A stretch of DNA of 64,000 nt from Alphaproteobacteria bacterium. GTDB taxonomy: Bacteria; Pseudomonadota; Alphaproteobacteria; Rhizobiales; Xanthobacteraceae. The translations under genes were made by a program, and so were the position numbers. The notes beneath the pieces are model-generated. The model saw only the letters and a program-made list of their open reading frames with translations. It had not been told where the DNA came from and did not search any database. Where the stretch lies: positions 4,833,162 through 4,897,161 of the forward strand of contig JBBCGH010000001.1 of assembly GCA_037200445.1 (NCBI GenBank). Reading direction: 5' to 3'. Below, piece by piece: positions 9,367 through 20,189 of the stretch; positions within the stretch are counted from its first letter, which is position 1, and the number at the start of each line of letters is the position of its first letter.

Positions 9367-10113
9367 TCAGGCGCTCATCTTCGCAACCAGCGCGTCCGAT
9401 ACCTCGAAGTTCGCATAGACGTTCTGCACGTCGTCCTGGTCGTTGAGCGCATCGATCAGCTTCAAGATCTTCTCGCCGGCCTCATCGTCCACCGGAACGG
9501 TATTCTTCGGCTTCCAGGTGAAGGTCGCCTTGCGCGGCTCCCCAAATTTCGCCTCCAGGGCCTTCGCAACCTCGCGCAGCGACTCCGTCGTCGTATAGAT
9601 CTCGTGGCCGTTCTCACTCGACGCCACGTCCTCGGCGCCGGCCTCGATCGCGGCGTCCAGCATGGCGTCGGCGTCCGCGACCTTGGCGTCGAACTCCACA
9701 ATCCCGACGTGATCGAACATGAACGCCACGGCGCCGGTCTCGGCGAGGTTGCCTCCCGCCTTGGTGAAGCTTGCGCGCACTTCGCCGGCCGAGCGGTTCT
9801 TGTTGTCCGTCAGCACCTCGACGATCACCGCGACGCCGGCCGGTCCATAGCCCTCGTAGCGCATCTCGTCGTAGTGCTCGGCGTCACCGCCGGTCGCCTT
9901 CTTGATCGCGCGGGTGATGTTGTCGTTCGGCATGCTCTCGGCACGTGCCGCCAGGATCGCGGCGCGCAAGCGCGGGTTCATATTGGGATCGGGCAGGCCC
10001 ATCTTGGCCGACACCGTGATTTCACGCGCAAGCTTGCCGAACACCTTCGACTTGATGGCATCCTGCCGCCCCTTGCGGTGCATGATGTTCTTGAATTGGG
10101 AATGGCCGGCCAA
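9367..10113 (-). CDS. YebC/PmpR family protein
   Basis: The 248-residue protein begins [18 protein letters not shown], the signature of the YebC/TACO1 family, and has the usual three-domain length. Members have been described as transcription regulators (PmpR) and more recently as helpers of translation at proline stretches. In many bacteria yebC lies beside ruvCAB. Here it sits about 2.5 kb away, separated by exporter, regulator and permease genes. No catalytic residues are expected. Confidence 0.95.
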   Translation of the reverse strand: MAGHSQFKNIMHRKGRQDAIKSKVFGKLAREITVSAKMGLPDPNMNPRLRAAILAARAESMPNDNITRAIKKATGGDAEHYDEMRYEGYGPAGVAVIVEVLTDNKNRSAGEVRASFTKAGGNLAETGAVAFMFDHVGIVEFDAKVADADAMLDAAIEAGAEDVASSENGHEIYTTTESLREVAKALEAKFGEPRKATFTWKPKNTVPVDDEAGEKILKLIDALNDQDDVQNVYANFEVSDALVAKMSA

Positions 10114-10254
10114 GGAAGTCTCCGGGAAGTCTCGTGAGATTTCAGAAATCGGCGCGGGTTATATGGCCGCTTGCGCCGAAAATAAAGCGGCAGCGCAAAC
10201 GCTGACGGCCTGCGGCGGTATATAGTGGCGGAACGCTACGCAAGGGAGGGAGCC

Positions 10255-11322
10255 ATGCGCTTCGATCGCTGCATGTCGGGCTGCGGGTGTGGAGTGTCGC
10301 GCCGCGGCGTCCTGACGACGATGGCGGGCTTCGCGGCAGCCGCGATCACCGGAACGGTCGGCGCCGCGCAGCCGCTTCCCGCGCCCGCGATCATCGATAC
10401 GCATCATCATTTCTTCCCGCCGCAATATCTCGAGCCGGTTGCGGCCTGGAACGACAAGAACGGCGTGCCCGGCCAGACCCCGATCCAGCGCGCCTGGACC
10501 GTCAATCGCGCGATCGACGACATGGACCGCAACGGCGTCGCCAAGGCGGTGCTGTCGATCTCGACACCCGGCATCTGGTTCGGCGACGCGGAGGCCGCCC
10601 GGAAGCTGGCGCGCATCTGCAACGACTACGGCGGCGAGCTGGCGCGCGCGCACCCGGGACGCTTCGGGCTGTTCGCGAGCGTGCCGATGCCGGACGTGGA
10701 CGGCACGCTGCGCGAGATCGAATATGCGCTCGATGTGCTCAAGGCCGACGGCATCGGCTTCATGACCAGCTACGGCGACAAGTGGCCGGGCGATCCGATA
10801 TTCGCGCCGGTGTTCGCGGAGCTGAACCGGCGCAAGGCGATCGCCTATTTCCATCCACTCGCGCCAAACTGCTGCGGCGGCACGTTGATCCCGACCGTGA
10901 CGGGATCGCCGATCGAGTACATGTTCGACACGACGCGCGCGGTGGTGAGCCTGCTGGTTGGCGGCACGCTCGCGAAAATGAAGGACACGCGCTTCCTGTT
11001 CTCCCACGCGGGCGGGACCATCCCGATGGTGGCCGGGCGCATCGCCAATGCGCTCAGGACCCGCAAGGACCTCGCCGAGATCGCGCCTGACGGCATCGAT
11101 GCCGAGTTGCGCAAGCTCTATTACGACACGGCGAATTCGTTCTATGCGCCGACCATCGCGGCGCTCACCAGCTATGTGCCGGGCACGCAGATCCTGTTCG
11201 GCACCGATTTCCCTTACCTGACGATCGGCCAGAACCTCGATGGATTGCGCAAGCTCGGCCTGAGCGCCGCACAGATGACAGCGATCACGCGCGACAACGG
11301 GGTCCGGTTGCTGCGCGGCTGA
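10255..11322 (+). CDS. Tat-exported amidohydrolase (ACMSD-like, Amidohydro_2 family)
   Basis: The 355-residue protein begins with a twin-arginine signal (SRRGVLTTMAG, residues 16-26). A metal-dependent TIM-barrel hydrolase domain follows. The metal-binding HxH lies in IIDTHHHF, later histidines lie in FHPLAPN and FSHAGG, and the metal aspartate lies in LFGTDFPYL. The closest known group is aminocarboxymuconate-semialdehyde decarboxylase-like enzymes. The ATG at 10255 is preferred over the upstream GTG because AGGGAGGGAG lies just before it. An odd GCGCG cysteine stretch (CMSGCGCGVS) precedes the arginines. The substrate is unknown, and a periplasmic location is inferred from the signal. Confidence 0.8.
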   Translation: MRFDRCMSGCGCGVSRRGVLTTMAGFAAAAITGTVGAAQPLPAPAIIDTHHHFFPPQYLEPVAAWNDKNGVPGQTPIQRAWTVNRAIDDMDRNGVAKAVLSISTPGIWFGDAEAARKLARICNDYGGELARAHPGRFGLFASVPMPDVDGTLREIEYALDVLKADGIGFMTSYGDKWPGDPIFAPVFAELNRRKAIAYFHPLAPNCCGGTLIPTVTGSPIEYMFDTTRAVVSLLVGGTLAKMKDTRFLFSHAGGTIPMVAGRIANALRTRKDLAEIAPDGIDAELRKLYYDTANSFYAPTIAALTSYVPGTQILFGTDFPYLTIGQNLDGLRKLGLSAAQMTAITRDNGVRLLRG

Positions 11323-11334
11323 GCGGCAGCATCG

Positions 11335-12156
11335 TCAGTCCCAGAACGCGGGCCGCGCTTCTTCGAGCCGCCCGCCGAGCCGCACCGGCGCGATGCGGGT
11401 GGCGAGCCCGGTCGCATCGTCGGTCTCGACCGCCACCGCGCAAAACGTGGCTGGCCCAAGCGCCGGTTCGAACTTGCCCGACGAGATGCGCCGCACGAAA
11501 CGATGCAGCGGCTCGCTCTTGTTCATGCCAATGACGGAATCATAGTCCCCGGTCATGCCGACATCGGTGATGAACGCTGTGCCGCCGGGCAGCACGCGGT
11601 GATCCGAGGTTGGCACATGCGTGTGGGTGCCGACCACGAGGCTTGCGCGCCCGTCGCAGAAATGGCCCATCGCCTGCTTCTCGCTGGTCGCCTCGCAATG
11701 GATGTCGACGACGATCGCATCGGCCGCCGTTTTCAGCGCACAGGCGGAGAGCTCGCGCTCGGCAAGCGCGAACGGATCGTCGAGCGGATCCATGAAGACG
11801 CGGCCCATCAGGTTGATGACCAGCACGCGCGCGCCGTTGCCGGTTTCAAACAGCACCATGCCGCGCCCCGGCGTGCCAACAGGATAGTTGAGCGGGCGGA
11901 TCAGCCGCGGCGCGCGCTCGATGAACACCAGCGCCTCGCGCTGGTCCCATGAATGATTGCCGCCGCTGACGACGTCTGCGCCGGCGTCGATCATCTCGGT
12001 GTAGATCTGCTCGGTGATGCCGAAGCCGCCGGCCGCGTTCTCGCCATTGACGATGACGCAGTCGAGCTTCCAGTCGCGCTTGAGCGCGGGCAGCCGCTCG
12101 GTCACCGCCGCGCGGCCCGAACGCCCCACCACATCGCCGACAAACAGAATACGCAT
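11335..12156 (-). CDS. YmdB family metallophosphoesterase (TIGR00282)
   Basis: The 273-residue protein shows the calcineurin-like metal sites MRILFVGDVVGRSGR, VNGENAAGG and GGNHSWDQ, plus later histidines in DIHCEATSEK and GTHTHVPT. Family members hydrolyse 2',3'-cyclic nucleotides and, in Bacillus, act as a developmental switch. The start codon follows the fau stop directly with no gap, so the two genes are an operon. Confidence 0.9.
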   Translation of the reverse strand: MRILFVGDVVGRSGRAAVTERLPALKRDWKLDCVIVNGENAAGGFGITEQIYTEMIDAGADVVSGGNHSWDQREALVFIERAPRLIRPLNYPVGTPGRGMVLFETGNGARVLVINLMGRVFMDPLDDPFALAERELSACALKTAADAIVVDIHCEATSEKQAMGHFCDGRASLVVGTHTHVPTSDHRVLPGGTAFITDVGMTGDYDSVIGMNKSEPLHRFVRRISSGKFEPALGPATFCAVAVETDDATGLATRIAPVRLGGRLEEARPAFWD

Positions 12157-12738
12157 TCAGCTTCCGCGCAGATCGATCACCTCGCGCTCCGTTAGCACGA
12201 GATCGAGGCGCGCGTCGCGCGGCGTGACCGGCACCTGCTCGATTTCCTGTGCGGCGAACGCGATGCCGACGGCGATCACCGGTTTTGCGGCGCGCAGCTT
12301 CGCGATGGTCATGTCGTAGTAACCCGCGCCGTAGCCGATGCGGTGCCCGATCCGGTCAAACGCGAGCAGAGGCACGAGCAGGATGTCGGGCGCGACTTGC
12401 CGCACGTCAGCCTTCGGTTCGCGGATGCCCCATTGCCCCGAGGCAAGCTCATCGCCGAACGCGAAGGCGCGCATGGTGAGCGGCTTGCCGCGCCCGGCTA
12501 TGCAGGGCAGCGCAAGTCGCGCGCCGGCTGCTGCGAGCTTGCGCATCAGCGGCAGCGGATTGATCTCGGTCTTCAGCGGCATGAAGCCGGAGACGATCGT
12601 GCCCGGCTTGATCGCGAGCGGGAACGCGCGGGCCGCAATCGCCTCGGCGGCCTGCGCGCGCTCGGCCGCGGGGATCGCATCGCGGCGCATCAGCGCGTCC
12701 TTGCGGACGATGGATTTAAGCTCGGAGACGGCGTCCAT
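12157..12738 (-). CDS. fau: 5-formyltetrahydrofolate cyclo-ligase
   Basis: The 193-residue protein has the family features: an N-terminal KDALMRRDAI region that helps bind ATP, and the C-terminal glycine-rich loop RIGYGAGYYDMTIA. It converts 5-formyl-THF to 5,10-methenyl-THF using ATP in the cytoplasm. Lying downstream of the 6S RNA gene on the same strand is a conserved arrangement from enterobacteria to alphaproteobacteria. A short repeat lies between the two. Often also named ygfA. Confidence 0.93.
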   Translation of the reverse strand: MDAVSELKSIVRKDALMRRDAIPAAERAQAAEAIAARAFPLAIKPGTIVSGFMPLKTEINPLPLMRKLAAAGARLALPCIAGRGKPLTMRAFAFGDELASGQWGIREPKADVRQVAPDILLVPLLAFDRIGHRIGYGAGYYDMTIAKLRAAKPVIAVGIAFAAQEIEQVPVTPRDARLDLVLTEREVIDLRGS

Positions 12739-12739
12739 T

Positions 12740-12853
12740 CGTCATGCCCGCGAAGGCGGGCATCCAGCAGACGCCACGCTTTTGAGAGAGCACCGACCTG
12801 TCACTTCACGATCGTCGGTGTTGACTGGGTCATCCGCCCTCGCGGATGACGAC
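12740..12853. repeat. Palindromic repeat between 6S RNA and fau
   Basis: A CGTCATGCCCGCGAAGGCGG hairpin is followed by sequence that returns as GTCATCCGCCCTCGCGGATGACG. The same general design (GTCAT...CCGC...GCGG...ATGAC) recurs at 47880-47995. It occupies the gap between the 6S RNA 3' end and fau, so it may influence whether fau is read from the 6S transcript. Confidence 0.65.
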
Positions 12854-12861
12854 GGTGGGAG

Positions 12862-13019
12862 AGAAGTGCGGAGCCGCATGAGCCGTCGGATTTCGACCCC
12901 GGGAACCTACAGAAGTAGGTGGGCGCCATATGTCCGGATCCACGGACCCGGCCAGGGACAGCTCCCTTAGGGATCGTAAGGCCCCGGGAGTATGTATCCG
13001 ACAAACACCGCAGCCCCGC
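12862..13019 (-). ncRNA. ssrS: 6S RNA
   Basis: On the minus strand the segment contains the conserved alphaproteobacterial 6S core. A hairpin ACCTACTTCTGTAGGTT is followed by CCCGGGGTCGAAATCC and GACGGCTCATGCGGCTCCGC, and the 5' side has TGCGGTGTTTGTCGGATACA and CTCCCGGGGCC. The 5' and 3' ends can pair (TGCGG with CCGCA), giving the long interrupted helix that mimics an open promoter and sequesters the housekeeping RNA polymerase. The position upstream of fau is the classical one. A possible -10 box TACATT lies at 13026-13031. The ends are estimated to within about 10 bases. Confidence 0.92.
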
Positions 13020-13066
13020 CGGGGTAATGTAGTGGTTAGAAGCACGGTTGGCCACCACAAGATCCA

Positions 13067-13516
13067 TCAATCCTGCACATCGAGACGCAAAGTGCGGGGT
13101 TGATGCGCCTTGCGAGCGGCAAATGCGGCGAAGAATGCCGCGATATCCTCAACCGGCACCTCATGTTCGCTCTGGATTGCGATCACGTCCGACATTCGGT
13201 CGATGCGAAATGTCCTGAGCTCTTCACGGAATGCGCAATAACCGCGGACATAGAGGCGATCGCCGTCTCGTCCACACTCCCAGCAAAGCACCGATCGACG
13301 CGAGGTTTCGCGGTCACGCGTGACATAGCGAAAGTCGATCAGCAGCCCCCTAATGCTATTCGGATCGCGCTGGCCGATATGAAGCTTGATCTCCCGGTCT
13401 GAATACTCGTCATAGGCTTGGATGGGCCCCCGCATAGCCAAGCGCCAGGCAGGCTCTCGGGTCGCCGCCGGCCGCTGCCGCTCCTTTAATCCCGTTCTCC
13501 GAAGCCTTGCAGTCAT
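13067..13516 (-). CDS. WYL-like domain protein
   Basis: The protein has 149 residues from the first ATG. A later start at MRGPIQAYDEYSD, about 26 residues in, is also possible, and no ribosome site decides between them. The C-terminal half, with RLYVRGYCAF, REELRTFRIDRM and a preceding IDFRYVTRD strand, resembles the Sm-like WYL ligand-sensing domain. No helix-turn-helix is seen, so this would be a stand-alone WYL protein. It lies between zapA and the 6S RNA on the same strand, a position usually empty. Its role is unknown. Confidence 0.6.
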   Translation of the reverse strand: MTARLRRTGLKERQRPAATREPAWRLAMRGPIQAYDEYSDREIKLHIGQRDPNSIRGLLIDFRYVTRDRETSRRSVLCWECGRDGDRLYVRGYCAFREELRTFRIDRMSDVIAIQSEHEVPVEDIAAFFAAFAARKAHQPRTLRLDVQD

Positions 13517-13545
13517 GCTGCTTGCCGATTGCGGCGGAGACCGCG

Positions 13546-13929
13546 CTAGCCGATCCCGACGTTCTCGCCGCGGCTCTGGTTGAGGCCGCGCGTGACGCTC
13601 TCGATGCGCTCCGACGCGGAATTGAGCGCGTTTGCGACCGCGATCTGCATCGCCTGGGCGCGCTCGCTCGAGGTGACGCGGGCATCCTGCAGCGCGGTCA
13701 GTTCCTCCTCGAGCCGGCGCAAGCGCTTGGCCGCTTCGCTGAGCTCATCGCCCAGCGTGAGTGCGGCCATCACGATCAGCCGCATGTCGCCGATCGCGCC
13801 GAAGCTCCCCTTGAGCTGCTCGATGCGCTGGTCGAGATCCTTGGCGAGCCGCACCAGGTGATCTTCCTGGCCGTCCTCGCAGGCCATGCGGTACTGCCGG
13901 CCGTGGATCGTGACGCTGACGTGGCTCAT
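13546..13929 (-). CDS. zapA: Cell division protein ZapA
   Basis: The 127-residue protein begins MSHVSVTIHGRQYRMACEDG, the ZapA globular head, and continues with a long coiled coil (about residues 60-115). ZapA binds FtsZ and bundles its filaments at the division ring. The start overlaps the DUF4164 stop by four bases (ATGA). The run DUF4164-zapA-6S-fau on one strand is typical of Rhizobiales, here interrupted by the WYL-like gene. Confidence 0.92.
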   Translation of the reverse strand: MSHVSVTIHGRQYRMACEDGQEDHLVRLAKDLDQRIEQLKGSFGAIGDMRLIVMAALTLGDELSEAAKRLRRLEEELTALQDARVTSSERAQAMQIAVANALNSASERIESVTRGLNQSRGENVGIG

Positions 13930-14204
13930 TGCCGCGCCTCGAGCACGGAGCGGATGTTCTCCATCGCGGTGTCGAGCCGCGTCGCGATTTCGCGGTTCGC
14001 GGCTTCGAGCCTGCGGGCGCGGGCGGTCGCGGCATCGAGATCGGAGGCAAGCTTGGAACGGTCGGTGCCGAGCGCATGCACCTGCGCGGCGAGCGCGTTC
14101 TCGCCGCGATCCGTGTCGCGGCGATGCTCCAGCGCCCCTTCCAGGGCGTCAAGAGCCGCGGAGAGCCGCTTGGTTGCGGCCTCGATCGCGCTCGCGTCAG
14201 TCAT
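13926..14204 (-). CDS. DUF4164-like coiled-coil protein
   Basis: The 92-residue protein starts MTDASAIEAATKRLSAALDA behind a strong GAGGGGAGG site. It is predicted to be almost entirely coiled coil (heptads from about residue 8 to 85). It is coupled to zapA by a four-base overlap and may act with it in division, but the function is unproven. Confidence 0.75.
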   Translation of the reverse strand: MTDASAIEAATKRLSAALDALEGALEHRRDTDRGENALAAQVHALGTDRSKLASDLDAATARARRLEAANREIATRLDTAMENIRSVLEARQ

Positions 14205-14455
14205 GGCCTCCCCTCGCGCGAGCCAGCCGCCGTGGCCCGCCCGTGCGCCCCGAAATCCCTGAAGCGCCAACGATTTGCGCTCGAAACTTACGTTGCGCCC
14301 CACCGTGGCGTCAACGCTCGCCGATCATGCGGGCAAAACAATGTCGTGGATTTGTCGTGGATTTGGCGGCCCGGTGGTGAAACCGTCACAGGGGCGATGG
14401 TCGCGGCAGGCGCGGCCGCGCTAGAATCGCAATCCCTCCCCTCAGGACAGTCCCG

Positions 14456-15908
14456 ATGAATGAGTTGCACTACAAGTCCGCGACCGAGCTTGCCTCGCTC
14501 ATCCGCCGCAAGAAGTTGAGCGCGCTCGAATTGCTCGATCACTTCCTCGGCCGCATCGAGACATACAATCCGAAGCTCAACGCGGTCATCTGGATGGACC
14601 GCGAGAAGGCGCGCAAGCGCGCGAAAGCCGCCGACGCCGCGCTGAAGAAGGGGAAGCGCCTCGGGCCGTTGCACGGCGTGCCGATGACCATCAAGGAGAG
14701 CTTTCAGGTCGCGGGCTCGCCCACCACCTGGGGCCTGCCGGCGATGAAGGACAACGTCACGCAATCGACCGCCGTGCTGGCGCAGCGCATGATCGATGCG
14801 GGCGTGACGCTGTTCGGCAAGAGCAACGTGCCGGTGATGCTGGCCGACTGGCAGAGCTACAATTCGGTTTACGGCACGACCAACAATCCGTGGGACGTCA
14901 GCCGCACGCCCGGCGGCTCCTCGGGCGGCTCGTCCGCGGCGCTCGCCGCGGGCCTCACCGGGATCGAGGCGGGTAGCGACATCGGCTCCTCGATTCGCAA
15001 CCCGGCGCACTACTGCGGCGTTTTCGGCCATAAGCCGACCTACGGGCTCGTCACCCCCGCGCGGACAGGCGTTGCCGGGCGTGGTCGCGCCGTCGGACAT
15101 CTCGGTGGTCGGGCCGCTCGCGCGCTCGGCGCAGGACCTGGATACGGCGCTCGACATCATGGCGGGCCCCGACCCGGACGATGGCGGCTATCTGAAGGTC
15201 GCGCTGCCGAAGTGCGACAAGACTGCCCTGAAGCAATTCCGTGTCGCGGTGAAGTTCACCGATCCGGCAAGCGAAGTGGGTCGCGAATATGCCGACCGGC
15301 TTCAGGCGCTGGCCGACAAGCTCGCCAAGGCCGGAGCCAAGGTGAAGGAGGCTGCGCCCGACATCGACACCGCGCGCCTCTACGACGTCTACATACGCAT
15401 GCTGCGCGCCGCGACCTCGGCCCGCATGCCGGATTCTGACATCGAGGATCTCAAGACGGCCGTCGCGGAAGGCGAGACCGACGAATTCCTTGCGCGCACC
15501 GTCGACGGCGTGACGATGCCGCATCGCCGGTGGCTGCAGCTCAACAATGAGCGCCACCAGATGCGGCACGCGTTCAATGCCTTCTTCAAGGATTACGACA
15601 TCCTGCTCTGCCCGGTCGCGGCGTCCGCGGCGTTCCCGCAGGATCACGCGCACGAAGGAAGGCGCTGGCGGCGGCGCATCCCGGTGAGCGGCAAACAGGC
15701 CGCGCCGACCGACCAACTCTTCTGGGCCGGCTACTCGGGCCTCGTCTATCTGCCATCGACGGTCGGCCCCGCAGGCCTCACGCGTTCCGGCCTGCCCGTC
15801 GGCTATCAGGCGATCGCCGCGCAAGGACGCGACAAGACCTCGCTTGCATTCGCGAAGCTCGTTGAAAAAGCCTTCGGCGGCTTTACGCCACCGCCGGGAT
15901 ATGACTGA
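14456..15908 (+). pseudogene. Amidase (amidase-signature family), one apparent frameshift
   Basis: The gene encodes an amidase-signature hydrolase with a Ser-cisSer-Lys triad. The lysine lies in VPMTIKES, and the serines lie in GGSSGGSSAA and SDIGSSIRNPAHY. The reading frame breaks at a CCCCC run at 15054-15058. Removing one C restores LVTPRGQALPGVVAPSDISV and gives a continuous 483-residue protein, the normal family length. The C-terminal half runs from 15072 in the other frame. The substrate could be an amide, a nitrile-pathway product or an aryl acylamide. The frameshift is probably a homopolymer error. Confidence 0.85.
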
Positions 15909-15911
15909 GCG

Positions 15912-16760
15912 CTAAGCTCGGCGGACGGGGATGCGTCCAACGCGCATCGGCGGCGCAAACTCCTCGTCGCGATGCTTGCCGCCGATTCCGGCCGCGACCC
16001 ATGCTGCGGCTGCCGCAGCCGCGAGACCGGCAGCGAGGCAGAAACCAAGGATCACCGCGGTCTTGCGCGTCTGGGACGCAGCCGTACGCGCATCCGCGAA
16101 CACTTGGCCCACGCGACGCTCCGCGTCGGGGGCAGAAAGCCCGGACACAGACGACGTGATGCGGACGAGTTGTGCGCGATCCTCTGCCGGCAACTCCGTC
16201 CGGCCGAGCCCGCGCAAGATGATGCGGCCAGCCTCAGCGCGAGGCTCCGGGCCGGCGGTGTCAGGGCGGAACAAGCGATCGAGCTCATACGCAAGGAAGG
16301 AAGGCGCACCGGCGGTGTCGCGCGGGGGCGACGCCACACTCCCGGCCGCAAATGTATGTGCGGTGAGTGCGAGCAGCGCCGCACCCAGCATCACGCCGAG
16401 CGCCCAGGTGATCAGGCCGTGCAGGCCGTCGCGGAATTCGACTTCATCCGCCGAAGCCTTCCAGGTGGAGCGGACGCGACCCGCGATATAGCCGCCGAGC
16501 GCGAAGCTGCCGACCGTGACCACAATGATCCAGAAGCCCGATAGAATCGCCAGCCAGACCGACGCATCGCGCCAGGTCGGCGACGGCGACGCCACCATCA
16601 GCCCGACAGCGGATGCAAAGCTCATCAGGACGAACGATGTCGCCGCCGCAACGATCGCCCCGGCGACGCCCGGACCCCAATGAATGTAGGACAGCGGGCC
16701 TCCCGGCGTCGGAACTGGACCGGCGCCCGGACCCACCTCCATGGTCTCGACCATCACCAT
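15912..16760 (-). CDS. Hypothetical membrane protein (PhnA-like)
   Basis: The 282-residue protein has four predicted membrane segments. Three lie in the first 145 residues (around GVAGAIVAAATSFVLMSFA, WLAILSGFWIIVVTVGSFAL and GLITWALGVMLGAALLAL). A fourth lies near the C-terminus in an alanine-rich stretch. The middle part is soluble and charged. Similar proteins in Rhizobiales are labelled PhnA-like, but this has no link to phosphonate metabolism that I can see. The gene is followed by the amidase in a tail-to-tail arrangement. Function unknown. Confidence 0.7.
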   Translation of the reverse strand: MVMVETMEVGPGAGPVPTPGGPLSYIHWGPGVAGAIVAAATSFVLMSFASAVGLMVASPSPTWRDASVWLAILSGFWIIVVTVGSFALGGYIAGRVRSTWKASADEVEFRDGLHGLITWALGVMLGAALLALTAHTFAAGSVASPPRDTAGAPSFLAYELDRLFRPDTAGPEPRAEAGRIILRGLGRTELPAEDRAQLVRITSSVSGLSAPDAERRVGQVFADARTAASQTRKTAVILGFCLAAGLAAAAAAAWVAAGIGGKHRDEEFAPPMRVGRIPVRRA

Positions 16761-16770
16761 GCCGGCCTCC

Positions 16771-16845
16771 TCAGCGCAGGCCGAGGAACGACAGGATCGC
16801 CATGATCACCACGATCAAGCCGATCAGATAGATGATGCCGTTCAT
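16771..16845 (-). CDS. Very small single-helix membrane protein (24 residues)
   Basis: The open frame encodes [20 protein letters not shown] plus four residues, essentially one membrane helix ending in LGLR. A strong GGAGGAG site lies 5 bases before the ATG. It sits 10 bases upstream of the four-helix membrane protein on the same strand, so the two are likely cotranslated partners. Similar tiny helices are seen in Rhizobiales genomes, usually without annotation. Confidence 0.65.
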   Translation of the reverse strand: MNGIIYLIGLIVVIMAILSFLGLR

Positions 16846-16930
16846 GTGCTCCTCCACGCCGCAGCGATCAGCCCGGCTCCTAGGGCAACGAACCGGGGGA
16901 GGCCGGAATAGTTCCGTGGAGGCGCTGAAA

Positions 16931-16974
16931 GCCCAAGAATCCCCTCGTTGGGACAATCCACCAGAGTCTTGGGC
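16931..16974. promoter_or_regulatory. Inverted repeat with two GANTC sites upstream of tkt
   Basis: GCCCAAGA (16931-16938) and TCTTGGGC (16967-16974) are perfect arms with a 28-base loop, ending about 60 bases before the tkt start. Two GANTC sequences, the target of the CcrM methylase in this class, lie at 16937-16941 and 16964-16968 and overlap the arms. This may be a leader hairpin or a regulator site. Confidence 0.35.
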
Positions 16975-17035
16975 CCGGCATTTGATTGCCCGGCCTTGCG
17001 TGTTATCCAGCCCCGGAATTGCTCAAGGAACCGCG

Positions 17036-19063
<2,028 letters not shown>

Positions 19064-19214
19064 CACTTACGCTCTGAGGGGTTGCGAATCGCCCATCAAC
19101 GCTTGCCCGCGCGAGCGAGGCGGCGCCGTCGTCTCATCCTCCGGCGGTTCGACAAACTTTGCGCTATAGTCGCCTCTCGCAGGCGCAAGCATTCGGTCAG
19201 CACGGTAGCGGCGG

Positions 19215-20189
19215 ATGACGCTTACGGCATTCGAGCTTTGTGTCGCGCCCCACGATCTGAAGGCGTTCCTCGAACGCTGGTGGGAACGCGAGCCGCTGTT
19301 CATAAGCCGGCGCGAGCCCGATCGGTTCGATCGATTGATGAGCCGCGCCACCTTCGACGACCTCGTCGCGCACACCAATTTGCGCGTGCCGTTTTTCCGG
19401 TTGATCAAGGACGGCAAGATCGTTCCGGAATCGGCCTGCACCACGAGCCGCATGCTTGGTCCGAGCCGGGACGTCGGACTGGCCCATCTCGATACGCTCT
19501 ATGACGGGTTTCGCGACGGCACGACCGTGGTGCTCGCCGCACTTGAAAAACTGCACCCGGCGCTGGCTCAATTCTGTTCGGAGCTCGAAGCCATATTCCG
19601 GTGTCCCATCGAGGCCACCGCCAGTCTCGCCCCGCGCAATGCAGGCGAACTGTCTCCGCGCCATGACGAACACGGCGTTTTCGTATTGCAGGTCGAAGGC
19701 ACAAGACGCTGGCGCGTCTGGAGTGACCGCTGGCGCCCGCCAGACGATGAGGCGGCCGCTCGCCTCGCGGACGGCAATGCTCCGGTGGAGTTTTTGCTGG
19801 AGCCGGGCGCATCTCTCTATTTGCCCGGCGGCTTCACCTATGCCGCCGAGGCCAGCCCGACGGTCTCGCTCCATGTCGTGATCGAGGCAAAGCTCTTGCG
19901 CTGGCTCGACGTGATCGGTGTGGTGGCCCGCGAGTCGCTGACGTCGCTTACGACCGACCAAGACGCTCAAGGCGCGCTCGCCGTTGGGCGACGCCCGGGC
20001 GAACCGGTCGGCGGAGAAGACGATGCTGCGCTGGCGGCGCTCTCCGTGCGGCTGGTAGCGGGCCTGAACGCGGACCGGTTGGTCGCTCTTGCGCGATCGT
20101 GGTCCGAACCGCCGCAAAGCCGCGATCGTAGCGGCGCCTTGCTGCGACGATTGACCGATGCGGCGGCCGCGCCTGAGGACCGCCGATGA
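19215..20189 (+). CDS. JmjC/cupin_4 domain protein, altered iron site
   Basis: The 324-residue protein resembles 2-oxoglutarate oxygenases of the JmjC/cupin_4 group (RoxA/MINA53-like) in its N-terminal RWWEREPLFISRR and its jelly-roll. Aligned with the next gene, the iron-binding HxD is changed: Arg149-His150-Asp151 replaces His-x-Asp, while the distal histidine in VSLH (His220) is kept. It may therefore be an inactive or structural partner, or use His150 or His153 in a shifted geometry. The following gene overlaps by four bases. The insertion between tkt and gap is unusual. Substrate unknown. Confidence 0.7.
   Translation: MTLTAFELCVAPHDLKAFLERWWEREPLFISRREPDRFDRLMSRATFDDLVAHTNLRVPFFRLIKDGKIVPESACTTSRMLGPSRDVGLAHLDTLYDGFRDGTTVVLAALEKLHPALAQFCSELEAIFRCPIEATASLAPRNAGELSPRHDEHGVFVLQVEGTRRWRVWSDRWRPPDDEAAARLADGNAPVEFLLEPGASLYLPGGFTYAAEASPTVSLHVVIEAKLLRWLDVIGVVARESLTSLTTDQDAQGALAVGRRPGEPVGGEDDAALAALSVRLVAGLNADRLVALARSWSEPPQSRDRSGALLRRLTDAAAAPEDRR

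Noticed and set aside
13020-13060. tRNA-like GTAGTGGTTAGAAGC sequence
   Set aside because: The D-arm-like stretch has no matching acceptor stem, anticodon arm or T-arm. It is the upstream flank of the 6S RNA.
14330-14360. Tandem 11-base repeat GTCGTGGATTT x2
   Set aside because: Only two copies, in ordinary intergenic DNA. Not enough to call a regulatory array or CRISPR.
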